DNA of 6,277 nt from Paracoccaceae bacterium (GCA_003447515.1 DLZA01000411.1:1-6277); one strand, 5' to 3'; shown: positions 1-6,107, counted from the stretch's first letter. The notes: generated from the letters alone by a model not told the origin. Program-made: numbers and translations.

Positions 1-1161
1 CCCCACATTCCAGATTACGAAAAATTTGAATCTTATTCTGACAGTGGTGGGTATCAAACTCTGAAGTCTCTGCGCGATGGGGCCAAAACGCCGGATCAAC
101 TACAAGATGAGGTTTTGGAAAGTGGGTTGCGTGGTATGGGCGGTGCTGGTTTCCCGTCTGGCAAAAAATGGTCATTTGTCCGCATGAATGACGGCCCACG
201 GTATTTGGCGGTTAATGGCGACGAAGGTGAACCAGGCACGTTCAAGGATAGGTATTTTCTAGAGCGTCAGCCTCATGTATTTTTGGAAGGTATGTTGATT
301 GCGGCTTGGGCCGTGGACGCGAAAATTTGTTACATTTATATGCGTGATGAATATCCTGCGGTTCTCCACATTTTGGCTGAAGAGATCACAAAGTTAGAAA
401 CGGCGGGGATCATTGAAGAAGGGTATATTGATCTGCGCCGTGGTGCGGGCGCCTATATCTGCGGTGAAGAAAGCGCAATGATTGAGTCTATTGAAGGCAA
501 GCGTGGGATGCCACGACACCGTCCGCCATTCGTTGCGTCTGTTGGCATTTTTAATCGCCCAACGTTGGTGCATAACGTAGAGACTCTGTATTGGGTCGCA
601 AAAATTGCACGCTCTGGTCCAGGAATTTTCGGGGATAACGGCGTAAATGGTCGCAAAGGTTTGCGGTCCTTTTCTGTTTCGGGTCGAGTTAAGAACCCTG
701 GTGTAAAGCTGGCTCCTGCAGGAACAACTATGCAGGAATTAATTGACAGCTACTGTGGTGGGATGCTGGATGGGCATGACTTTAAAGCGTATCAGCCGGG
801 TGGACCGTCCGCGGGTCTGTTGCCGTCTTCGTTGGCCGATATTCCACTAGATTTTGACACACTGCAGGAATACGGCACATTTATCGGGTCCGCAGCTATC
901 GTCGTATTGAGTGATCGGGATAGTGCTCGCCATGCTGCGCTCAATATGCTGAAATTCTTTGAGGATGAAAGCTGCGGGCAATGCACGCCCTGTCGAGTTG
1001 GCTGCGAGAAAGCAGTCAAGCTTATGTCTGCTGACAAATGGGATCAGGGACTGCTCGAAGAGCTGTCAGTTGCTATGGTCGATGCGTCGATCTGTGGGTT
1101 GGGGCAGGCTGCGCCGAACCCAATCCGAATGGTAATAAAGCATTTTTCTGACGAGATTTGA
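1..1161 (+). CDS. fdsB: NAD-dependent formate dehydrogenase, beta (NADH/FMN/4Fe-4S) subunit, 5'-truncated by window edge
   Basis: This is the C-terminal 386 residues of a NuoF-like flavoprotein. The frame is open from base 1, so the true start and any N-terminal thioredoxin-like 2Fe-2S domain lie upstream. In window codons the landmarks are the FMN loop GLRGMGGAGFPSGKKW (about 41-56), VNGDEGEPGTFKDR (about 71-84), the NADH-site segment GAGAYICGEES (about 148-158), and the 4Fe-4S motif SCGQCTPC with Cys325, Cys328 and Cys331 plus a distal Cys365 in SICGLGQAAPNP. The GEES-AMIESIEGKRG-MPRHRPP stretch and the GLGQAAPNP ending resemble FdsB of soluble molybdenum/tungsten formate dehydrogenases more than respiratory NuoF. 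In that cytoplasmic complex FdsB accepts electrons from formate oxidised at FdsA and reduces NAD+. The C-terminus (KHFSDEI) looks natural. Cys335, just after the cluster motif, is an extra cysteine where I would expect Thr. No fdsA follows, which is unusual. A NuoF or HoxF relative is the less likely alternative. Confidence 0.88.
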   Translation, partial: PHIPDYEKFESYSDSGGYQTLKSLRDGAKTPDQLQDEVLESGLRGMGGAGFPSGKKWSFVRMNDGPRYLAVNGDEGEPGTFKDRYFLERQPHVFLEGMLIAAWAVDAKICYIYMRDEYPAVLHILAEEITKLETAGIIEEGYIDLRRGAGAYICGEESAMIESIEGKRGMPRHRPPFVASVGIFNRPTLVHNVETLYWVAKIARSGPGIFGDNGVNGRKGLRSFSVSGRVKNPGVKLAPAGTTMQELIDSYCGGMLDGHDFKAYQPGGPSAGLLPSSLADIPLDFDTLQEYGTFIGSAAIVVLSDRDSARHAALNMLKFFEDESCGQCTPCRVGCEKAVKLMSADKWDQGLLEELSVAMVDASICGLGQAAPNPIRMVIKHFSDEI

Positions 1162-1216
1162 TTACTGTAGATTACGGAATAGCCATTAGTGTAACTGTTG
1201 TATTGGTGCTTTCTAC

Positions 1217-1230
1217 GAAGATTAATCTTC
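1217..1230. promoter_or_regulatory. perfect 14-base palindrome GAAGATTAATCTTC
   Basis: This self-complementary 14-mer lies 56 bases after the fdsB stop. It has no loop and no following T-run, so it is a poor terminator. Its form suits a dimeric DNA-binding protein, but no promoter or gene start follows it, so an operator role is only a guess. Confidence 0.2.
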
Positions 1231-1277
1231 TCGTTTCAAGCCATTCAACTTCAATTATTTGAGGATCGTTACGCCAT

Positions 1278-1388
1278 TTGGCGACTTAGACCCTTTTTTC
1301 GGCTTCAATCGGTTAAACGTAGGCGCCGTTCAAATAAGTATTTTTCTACGATTGGGTGAGTTGACCTTTTTCTCGGTTTGAACCGTCT
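1278..1388 (+). repeat. two degenerate direct repeats of about 36 bases, period about 74
   Basis: The unit at 1278-1314 (TTGG, then GACTTAGACC, a T-run, and TCGGCTTCAATCGG) aligns by eye with the one at 1352-1388 (TTGG, then GAGTTGACC, a T-run, and TCGGTTTGAACCG) with several mismatches and small gaps. A third weaker similarity, TTCTCGTTTCAAGCC, lies near 1227-1241. The second copy holds the inverted repeat CGGTT-TG-AACCG (1374-1385). The similarity is modest and T-runs inflate it, so chance is possible. Confidence 0.25.
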
Positions 1389-1465
1389 GCCATGTTCATT
1401 TTCCCAAGCGCTGCTTTTGTCCAAATTTTTATTGGGTACATGCATTGATGTAGTTCACTTGTAGC

Positions 1466-1499
1466 AAAAACTTTCCCGCCACGACATGCGCGGCGGGAA
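1466..1499 (-). terminator. Rho-independent terminator of the aldehyde dehydrogenase gene
   Basis: Read on the minus strand, the stem TTCCCGCC (1499-1492) pairs perfectly with GGCGGGAA (1480-1473) across an 11-base loop, then AG and five T residues follow (1470-1466). The hairpin begins only five bases after the aldehyde dehydrogenase stop codon, which fixes its assignment. On the plus strand no T-run follows the stem, so it would not terminate fdsB transcription efficiently. Confidence 0.85.
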
Positions 1500-1504
1500 T
1501 TGGT

Positions 1505-2941
1505 TTACACGCCGACTTCGGAGATAAATTTTGTGCGTTGATAGGCATGCAACCCTTCTTCACCACCTTCCGTGCCGTAGCCTGAGTGGTTTACGCCGCC
1601 AAAAGGCGTCTCTGGGGTGGCAATACCAAAGTGGTTTACACCAAACATGCCAACGTTGATACGATCGCCAAGTTCTTGGGACAACGCGCCGTCCTTGGTG
1701 AACGCATAGCCTGCGAGGCCATATTCAAGTTTATTGGCACGATTGATGACGTCTTCTTTGTCACTAAAAGATGCGATAGGTGCAACTGGGCCAAAGGGTT
1801 CTTCATTCATGATCTTTGCCCCTTCTACTACGCCCTTTAGAACGGTTGGCTTATAGAAAAAGCCTTCGTTGCCGAGACGGGCGCCACCTGCAAGGAGTTT
1901 TGCGCCTTGAGAAATTGCATCATCTACGAGGTCTTGCATTACGTCTAAACGCCGTGCCCCAATTAGTGGCCCCATTTGCGTTTCAATTTGGATGCCTTGG
2001 CCAACAACGACGTCTTTGGCGTGTTGCGCCATGCGTTCGGCAAATTCGTCGTAAACAGCATCTTCGACGTAGAAACGCGTAGGTGAAATACAGACCTGAC
2101 CAGCATTGCGAAATTTTGTAGCGGCAGACATCTTGGCGGCGAGTTCTATATCGGCGTCTTTAAAGACCATGACCGGGGCGTGGCCACCGAGCTCCATTGT
2201 GCAACGTATCATACGTTTTGCCGCTTGGGCCTGGAGTAACATGCCGACGGGCGTGGAGCCTGTGAACGAGAGTTTTTTAATAATAGGGCTATCGAGAAGG
2301 TAACTAGAAACTTCTGCAGGTTTACCCCAGACGAGGTTTAAAACTCCATCCGGTAATCCTGCGTCCTGGAAGCAGCGTGTCATTGCGATAGCCGCAGAGG
2401 GGGTTTCTTCGGATGCTTTCATTATGATTGAGCAGCCAGCAGCAAGGCCGTTCCCGAGTTTACGCATTACATTTGAGGCGGGGAAATTCCAAGCAACGAA
2501 AGCGGCGACCGGGCCAACGGGCTCTTTTACCATCATTTGACGCTGACCGGCCATGCGGGTGGGAATTAGGCGACCGTAGGCGCGTTTACCTTGTTCTGCG
2601 TCCCAGCGGAGGCATCCAATTACAAAATCCATTTCTAGGGATGCCTCACTCGCAGGCTTGCCCATGTCGAGGGAGATGTTTTGTGCAATTTCAGATTTAC
2701 GCTCTTCCATAAGGTCAGCGGCTTTATTTAGAATTATTTGTCGAGCCAGCGGTGTGGTTGCGCGCCATACTTTAAAGCCACGATCAGCAGCCGATAACGC
2801 AGTATCGAGATCCGCTTGAGATGCATGTGGCAGTTGGCCAAGAACTTCTTCGGTCGCTGGGTTAATAACATTTTCGGTGATTCCTGACGTTCCGTTTGTC
2901 CATTTACCGTCAATGAAAAGTTGTAAAGTTTCGTAGGCCAT
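1505..2941 (-). CDS. NAD(P)-dependent aldehyde dehydrogenase, succinate-semialdehyde dehydrogenase-like
   Basis: The gene encodes a 478-residue cytoplasmic enzyme of the aldehyde dehydrogenase superfamily, the usual full length. It oxidises an aldehyde to the carboxylate with NAD+ or NADP+. Visible landmarks are WNFPASN with oxyanion-hole Asn152, MKASEETP with coenzyme-binding Lys175, FTGSTPVG (226-233) in the Rossmann fold, general-base Glu250 in ELGG, nucleophile Cys284 in GQVCISPTRF, and EEPFGPV (380-386). The FGGVNHSGYGTEGG ending is typical of GabD-like enzymes. The substrate is not settled: E. coli GabD and human ALDH5A1 carry a second Cys two residues after the nucleophile and this protein has Ser there, so another semialdehyde or aliphatic aldehyde is possible. 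An in-frame ATG at 2974 exists, but the start at 2941 is preferred because AAGG lies six bases before it and the protein then begins MAYETLQLFIDGKW, as family members do. It is a monocistronic unit with its own terminator, divergent from acpP and convergent with fdsB. Confidence 0.93.
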   Translation of the reverse strand: MAYETLQLFIDGKWTNGTSGITENVINPATEEVLGQLPHASQADLDTALSAADRGFKVWRATTPLARQIILNKAADLMEERKSEIAQNISLDMGKPASEASLEMDFVIGCLRWDAEQGKRAYGRLIPTRMAGQRQMMVKEPVGPVAAFVAWNFPASNVMRKLGNGLAAGCSIIMKASEETPSAAIAMTRCFQDAGLPDGVLNLVWGKPAEVSSYLLDSPIIKKLSFTGSTPVGMLLQAQAAKRMIRCTMELGGHAPVMVFKDADIELAAKMSAATKFRNAGQVCISPTRFYVEDAVYDEFAERMAQHAKDVVVGQGIQIETQMGPLIGARRLDVMQDLVDDAISQGAKLLAGGARLGNEGFFYKPTVLKGVVEGAKIMNEEPFGPVAPIASFSDKEDVINRANKLEYGLAGYAFTKDGALSQELGDRINVGMFGVNHFGIATPETPFGGVNHSGYGTEGGEEGLHAYQRTKFISEVGV

Positions 2942-2945
2942 GTTG

Positions 2946-2952
2946 CACCTTT
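2946..2952 (-). promoter_or_regulatory. ribosome binding site deciding the aldehyde dehydrogenase start
   Basis: On the minus strand AAAGGTG precedes the ATG at 2941-2939 by four bases, with the AAGG core six bases away. The upstream in-frame ATG at 2974-2972 falls inside a palindrome and lacks a good Shine-Dalgarno sequence. Confidence 0.7.
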
Positions 2953-2964
2953 TTTTGGTTGGGT

Positions 2965-2976
2965 TTATGCGCATAA
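2965..2976. promoter_or_regulatory. 12-base perfect palindrome TTATGCGCATAA upstream of the aldehyde dehydrogenase gene
   Basis: This perfect palindrome lies 23 bases upstream of the aldehyde dehydrogenase start, in its 5' leader or promoter. A second shorter palindrome, AAGCGCTT, lies at 2986-2993. The position suits an operator for a local repressor or activator. No regulator gene is adjacent and I recognise no known consensus. Confidence 0.3.
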
Positions 2977-3060
2977 GCCATGTTTAAGCGCTTGTAGCAA
3001 TGTAAATTTTCCTCATTTGAGCGGGAAATTGCTTTGGTTCGTGTTGAAGTGGGAAACCAT

Positions 3061-3088
3061 TTGCGTTGTTGAAAACTTATGTTATAGC
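3061..3088 (+). promoter_or_regulatory. possible acpP promoter
   Basis: A -35-like TTGCGT (3061-3066) and a -10-like TATAGC (3083-3088) are separated by 16 bases. This would give a 5' leader of roughly 110 bases before acpP. Both hexamers match consensus only partly, so the exact promoter is uncertain. A promoter somewhere in 2942-3190 is expected because the upstream gene runs the other way. Confidence 0.3.
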
Positions 3089-3168
3089 CCGGCCAGGTTT
3101 AACCGTTGGAGTGTTGGGATTGTTCCTACCCTCCGTCATTTGAAGTGTCCCTAAACGGGCCAATGCGC

Positions 3169-3181
3169 AAAGCTTAGCTTT
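3169..3181 (+). promoter_or_regulatory. inverted repeat AAAGCT-T-AGCTTT in the acpP leader
   Basis: Two perfect six-base arms flank a single T, ending 10 bases before the acpP Shine-Dalgarno sequence. As RNA the loop would have to open one or two pairs. It could be a small leader hairpin or a protein-binding palindrome; no role is shown by the sequence. Confidence 0.25.
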
Positions 3182-3191
3182 CGCAAAATAT

Positions 3192-3195
3192 GAGG
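3192..3195 (+). promoter_or_regulatory. Shine-Dalgarno sequence deciding the acpP start
   Basis: GAGG lies nine bases before the ATG at 3205. An in-frame ATG at 3190 overlaps this GAGG and so cannot use it, which makes 3205 the likely start. Confidence 0.75.
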
Positions 3196-3204
3196 ATTTT
3201 AGAC

Positions 3205-3438
3205 ATGAGTGATGTAGCAGATCGTGTGAAGAAAATTGTTGTTGAGCACCTTAGTGTTGATGAAGAGAAAGTGGTAGAGGGAGCGTCTTTCATTGATGAT
3301 CTGGGTGCAGATAGCCTCGACACAGTTGAGCTAGTCATGGCATTTGAAGAGGAGTTTGGGATTGAAATTCCAGACGACGCAGCTGAAACTATTCAATCTT
3401 TTGGCGATGCAGTTAAATTCATAACTGAAGCCTCTTAG
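3205..3438 (+). CDS. acpP: acyl carrier protein
   Basis: The gene encodes a 77-residue acidic cytoplasmic protein, the normal length of bacterial fatty-acid-synthesis ACP. It carries acyl intermediates on a 4'-phosphopantetheine arm, which holo-ACP synthase attaches to Ser37 in the motif [15 protein letters not shown] (31-45). The recognition helix II ([17 protein letters not shown]) and the IPDDAAETI segment are fully conserved, and no key residue is missing. The protein begins [12 protein letters not shown], matching family N-termini, with GAGG nine bases upstream; the in-frame ATG at 3190 would add only five residues and overlaps that ribosome site. The gene is followed by its own strong terminator, so it is probably transcribed at a high level as a short message, with fabF getting a share of read-through or its own promoter. 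fabD and fabG, which often precede acpP, are not on the left here. Confidence 0.97.
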   Translation: MSDVADRVKKIVVEHLSVDEEKVVEGASFIDDLGADSLDTVELVMAFEEEFGIEIPDDAAETIQSFGDAVKFITEAS

Positions 3439-3466
3439 GGCCACTTATTGTCGTATTAATGATAGG

Positions 3467-3498
3467 CGCGGTTCCGTTAGGAGCCGCGTTTTTCTTTG
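3467..3498 (+). terminator. Rho-independent terminator of acpP
   Basis: Stem CGCGGTTCC (3467-3475) pairs with GGAGCCGCG (3480-3488) with one T-G wobble and a GTTA loop, followed by TTTTTCTTT. It begins 28 bases after the acpP stop. It should separate high-level acpP expression from fabF-mltG. Confidence 0.88.
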
Positions 3499-3520
3499 TG
3501 GCTTAGTATTGTGCGACTAC

Positions 3521-3547
3521 TTGAACCGCGGGGTTCCACCCTGTAAT
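3521..3547 (+). promoter_or_regulatory. possible fabF promoter overlapping an inverted repeat
   Basis: TTGAAC (3521-3526) and TGTAAT (3542-3547, five of six matches to TATAAT) are spaced by a short 15 bases. The spacer region holds the inverted repeat GAACC-GCGG-GGTTC (3523-3536), overlapping the -35. Placement after the acpP terminator and before fabF makes a promoter plausible; the short spacing keeps confidence low. Confidence 0.3.
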
Positions 3548-3573
3548 TAGAAAAAACAAACTACCAAGACTAT

Positions 3574-3578
3574 GAGGG
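3574..3578 (+). promoter_or_regulatory. Shine-Dalgarno sequence deciding the fabF start
   Basis: GAGGG lies five bases before the ATG at 3584. The in-frame ATG at 3572 overlaps the same GAGGG, so initiation at 3584 is favoured. Confidence 0.7.
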
Positions 3579-3583
3579 CTGAT

Positions 3584-4855
3584 ATGCGTCGAGTTGTTGT
3601 TACGGGATTGGGTATGGTTTCACCGCTTGCGTGTGGTGTTGAAGAAACTTGGAGACGCCTGCTCGCAGGGCAAAGTGCAGCCGGGCCGATTACCCGCTTT
3701 GATGCGGATCATCTAGCAACAAATTACGCTTGTGAAATCCCACGTGGCGATGGGTCTGATGGATCTTTTAATCCCGATGACTGGATGGAGCCCAAAGAAC
3801 AACGCAAAGTTGATGATTTTATTCTTTATGGAGTAGCAGCAGCGACGCAAGCTGTTCAAGATAGTGGTTGGACACCCGACACAGAAGACGATTTTCATCG
3901 AACGGGTGTGTTGATTGGGTCTGGTATTGGTGGACTAGATAGCATTGCTAAGACCGCGGTCACTTTGAAAGAAAAGGGGCCACGCCGAGTTTCCCCATTT
4001 TTTATTCCTGGGGCTTTGATCAACCTTGTGTCGGGCCAAGTATCAATCAAATATGGATACAAGGGTCCAAACCATTCTGTCGTAACGGCCTGTTCAACAG
4101 GGGCGCATGCTATCGGCGATGCCAGTCGAATTATCGGGCTGGGTGATGCTGATGTAATGGTCGCAGGGGGTGCTGAGGGTGCTATTTGTGAAATTGGTAT
4201 GGCTGGATTTAACGCCTGCAAAGCACTCAGCACTAAGCGGCGTGAAGACCCAGCAACGGCGAGCCGTCCCTATGACGAAGATCGTGACGGGTTCGTAATG
4301 GGTGAAGGTGCGGGTATCTTGGTTTTGGAAGAATACGAGCATGCTAAGGCTCGTGGAGCCAAAATTTATGCGGAAATTCTTGGCTACGGTATGTCTGGTG
4401 ATGCTTATCACATCACAGCTCCATCCGAGGATGGCGACGGTGGGCTTCGTGCAATGCAGGCGGCGCTGCGCAATGCAGGTTTGGACGCAGGCGCGGTGGA
4501 TTACATCAACGCACATGGTACTTCGACAATGGCGGATACCATTGAGTTGGGCGCGGTAGAGCGACTGTTGGGCGAGAATGTAGGGTCCGTGATAATGTCA
4601 TCCACGAAGTCTTCGATTGGACATTTGCTGGGTGCAGCGGGTGCCGTAGAGGCTATCTTCTGTATTTTAGCGTTGCGAGATCAGATAGCACCGCCGACTA
4701 TCAATCTTGATAATCCAGCGGTCATAACAAAGATCAACTTATCGCCAAATTCTGCCAGCGAGTGCGAGATCAACGTTGCATTGTCGAATTCCTTTGGCTT
4801 TGGAGGTACGAACGCATCATTGATTATGGGTCGCACATCGTCAGCAACGGTCTGA
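3584..4855 (+). CDS. fabF: beta-ketoacyl-ACP synthase II
   Basis: The gene encodes a 423-residue cytoplasmic condensing enzyme, slightly longer than E. coli FabF (413). It elongates acyl-ACP by decarboxylative Claisen condensation with malonyl-ACP in type II fatty acid synthesis, and members of the family handle the 16:1 to 18:1 step. The protein starts RRVVVTGLGMVSPL as the family does. The thiolase-fold catalytic triad is complete: Cys170 in VVTACSTGAHAIG, His311 in NAHGTST and His347 in STKSSIGHLLGAAGA, with conserved Lys342. The GFGGTN loop (405-410), which includes the gatekeeper Phe, is intact. The start at 3584 is chosen because GAGGG lies five bases upstream and the family N-terminus begins there. 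It lies 145 bases after acpP beyond a terminator and 37 bases before mltG, with which it is probably co-transcribed. FabB is a less likely alternative given the length and the association with acpP. Confidence 0.96.
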   Translation: MRRVVVTGLGMVSPLACGVEETWRRLLAGQSAAGPITRFDADHLATNYACEIPRGDGSDGSFNPDDWMEPKEQRKVDDFILYGVAAATQAVQDSGWTPDTEDDFHRTGVLIGSGIGGLDSIAKTAVTLKEKGPRRVSPFFIPGALINLVSGQVSIKYGYKGPNHSVVTACSTGAHAIGDASRIIGLGDADVMVAGGAEGAICEIGMAGFNACKALSTKRREDPATASRPYDEDRDGFVMGEGAGILVLEEYEHAKARGAKIYAEILGYGMSGDAYHITAPSEDGDGGLRAMQAALRNAGLDAGAVDYINAHGTSTMADTIELGAVERLLGENVGSVIMSSTKSSIGHLLGAAGAVEAIFCILALRDQIAPPTINLDNPAVITKINLSPNSASECEINVALSNSFGFGGTNASLIMGRTSSATV

Positions 4856-4892
4856 ACCAAGACAGAGCAAAAAAACAATAGAAAGAGCTCAC

Positions 4893-6065
4893 ATGGCACG
4901 ACATATTGCGGCTAATTTTTTTAATTTTATGATCGTTTTTTTGGTCGTGGCTGTTGGTTTTTTTTATTGGGCGAAGGCCGAGTTTATGAACCCCGGACCG
5001 TTGGAACAGTCGTTTTTACTGGAAGTGCCGCGGGGTGGCACGGTGTCGCGCCTGGCGGCAGAATTGGAAGATCGGGGTGCTGTGAAACACCCTATGATTA
5101 TGCGGGTAGCGGCTAATTATAATGGTAAGGCGACGGAGTTGAAGTTTGGGAGCTATCAGATCCCTCCAGGCGCGTCGATGTTTCAGATTTTAAATATTGT
5201 TACAAAAAGCTCGCAGAGCGTTTACAAGTACCGCCTCACTTATAACATTTCGATTAAAACAGCGGGCTTGCGGCTTGAAGAGCGTGAGGCGAATGGTAGT
5301 GGCTATAAAAGCTTAATTTCCCAAAGTGTGGCCGAATCTTTACCCATCGAATATCTAGCGCTGGTCGAAGCGAAAACGCCTATAAATTACCGTATTATGG
5401 CAGCAGAGGGTGCTACATCTTGGCAAATCGTTGAGATGCTGAATAGAGCGGACTTTCTTGAAGGCACTGTAACAGAAATCCCACCTGAAGGCATGCTCGC
5501 GCCTGACACGTACGAGGTGCGTCGTGGAATGTTGGTTAGCCAAGTTTTAAACCAAATGTTTGAATCGCAAAAACGTATCTTAGCTGAGGAATGGCAAAAC
5601 CGTGCGCCAGATCTGCCTTTTGAAACACCTGAGGCTGCGTTGACGTTAGCGTCTATTATAGAGAAAGAGACTAGCTTAGCAGGGGAGAGGTCAGAGGTTG
5701 CAGCTGTATTTGTGAACCGGTTAAACAAAGGGATGAAGCTACAAATGGACTCAACCGTGGAATATGGGTTGACTGATGGTAAAGGGTTCTTGAACCGTGG
5801 TCTGCGGCGCAGCGAGTTGTCAAAGAAGACACCTTTTAATACTTACGTGATTGAAGGATTGCCGCCTGGACCAATTGGTAACCCGCGCCGAGATGCTATC
5901 CGTGCAACGTTGAACCCGAACACTTCGGACAACTTATACTTTGTTGCAGATGGTTCCGGTGGGCATGCGTTCTCAAAAACTTTGGCTGAACATATTATCA
6001 ATGTGGCTAAGTGGCGAAAAATCGAGGCCAAAAAGTTTCGGCAACAACAGAATGGTGGTGACTAA
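4893..6065 (+). CDS. mltG: endolytic murein transglycosylase MltG (YceG family)
   Basis: The gene encodes a 390-residue inner-membrane protein that cleaves nascent glycan strands in the periplasm and is thought to set strand ends during peptidoglycan synthesis. One membrane segment spans about residues 8-27 (FFNFMIVFLVVAVGFFYW) behind a short N-terminus with Arg3 and His4, giving N-in topology. A LysM-like region follows at about 44-105 (VPRGGTVSRLAAELEDRGAV, then GSYQIPPGASM). The catalytic domain at about 195-375 contains LASIIEKET with the expected catalytic Glu257, VFVNRL, LQMDSTVEYG, PFNTYVIEGLPPGPIGNP and LYFVADGSGGHAFSKTLAEH. A stretch of about 60 residues (106-166) without counterpart in E. 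coli MltG lies between the two regions; I recall a similar one in Rhodobacterales homologues. Older annotation calls the family aminodeoxychorismate lyase, which is not supported. The ATG is preceded by a weak AAAGAG site. It follows fabF by 37 bases. No clear terminator follows. Confidence 0.95.
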   Translation: MARHIAANFFNFMIVFLVVAVGFFYWAKAEFMNPGPLEQSFLLEVPRGGTVSRLAAELEDRGAVKHPMIMRVAANYNGKATELKFGSYQIPPGASMFQILNIVTKSSQSVYKYRLTYNISIKTAGLRLEEREANGSGYKSLISQSVAESLPIEYLALVEAKTPINYRIMAAEGATSWQIVEMLNRADFLEGTVTEIPPEGMLAPDTYEVRRGMLVSQVLNQMFESQKRILAEEWQNRAPDLPFETPEAALTLASIIEKETSLAGERSEVAAVFVNRLNKGMKLQMDSTVEYGLTDGKGFLNRGLRRSELSKKTPFNTYVIEGLPPGPIGNPRRDAIRATLNPNTSDNLYFVADGSGGHAFSKTLAEHIINVAKWRKIEAKKFRQQQNGGD

Positions 6066-6107
6066 AGCTACCGCACTCATTGTAAAATTACATAAAGTTC
6101 AATAATT

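Larger units (their letters stand above)
1162..1465. other. intergenic region without recognisable gene, downstream of fdsB
   Basis: All frames are interrupted by frequent stops and I see no conserved protein fragment, tRNA or convincing Rho-independent terminator for fdsB. In fdsGBACD operons the fdsA start normally sits at or just after the fdsB stop; nothing like an fdsA start (ferredoxin-like Cys-rich N-terminus) is visible here. The stretch contains a 14-base palindrome (1217-1230), a short inverted repeat CGCCA-TT-TGGCG (1272-1283), a degenerate direct repeat (1278-1314 and 1352-1388), and a second short inverted repeat CGGTT-TG-AACCG (1374-1385). Function is unknown. It may be decayed sequence or an untranslated trailer between two converging genes. 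Confidence 0.6.

Noticed and set aside
453..1037. Minus-strand open frames opposite fdsB (67 and 81 codons)
   Set aside because: They lie wholly inside the strongly conserved fdsB coding sequence, lack good ribosome sites and show no recognisable protein motif.
1586..2712. Plus-strand open frames opposite the aldehyde dehydrogenase
   Set aside because: They are antisense shadows of a gene with every catalytic motif intact; their translations are arginine-rich or low in motif content.
1458..3000. Ten-base direct repeat CTTGTAGCAA flanking the aldehyde dehydrogenase gene (1458-1467 and 2991-3000), as if a target-site duplication
   Set aside because: Several ten-base matches are expected by chance in a window this size, the copies are not at element ends, and no transposase or terminal inverted repeats are present.
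3713..4899. Minus-strand open frames and an alternative plus frame within fabF, up to 140 codons
   Set aside because: fabF reads intact in one frame with the full Cys-His-His triad, so the overlapping frames are coincidental.
5355..6031. Minus-strand open frames opposite mltG
   Set aside because: They overlap the conserved MltG catalytic domain and have no supporting motif or ribosome site.
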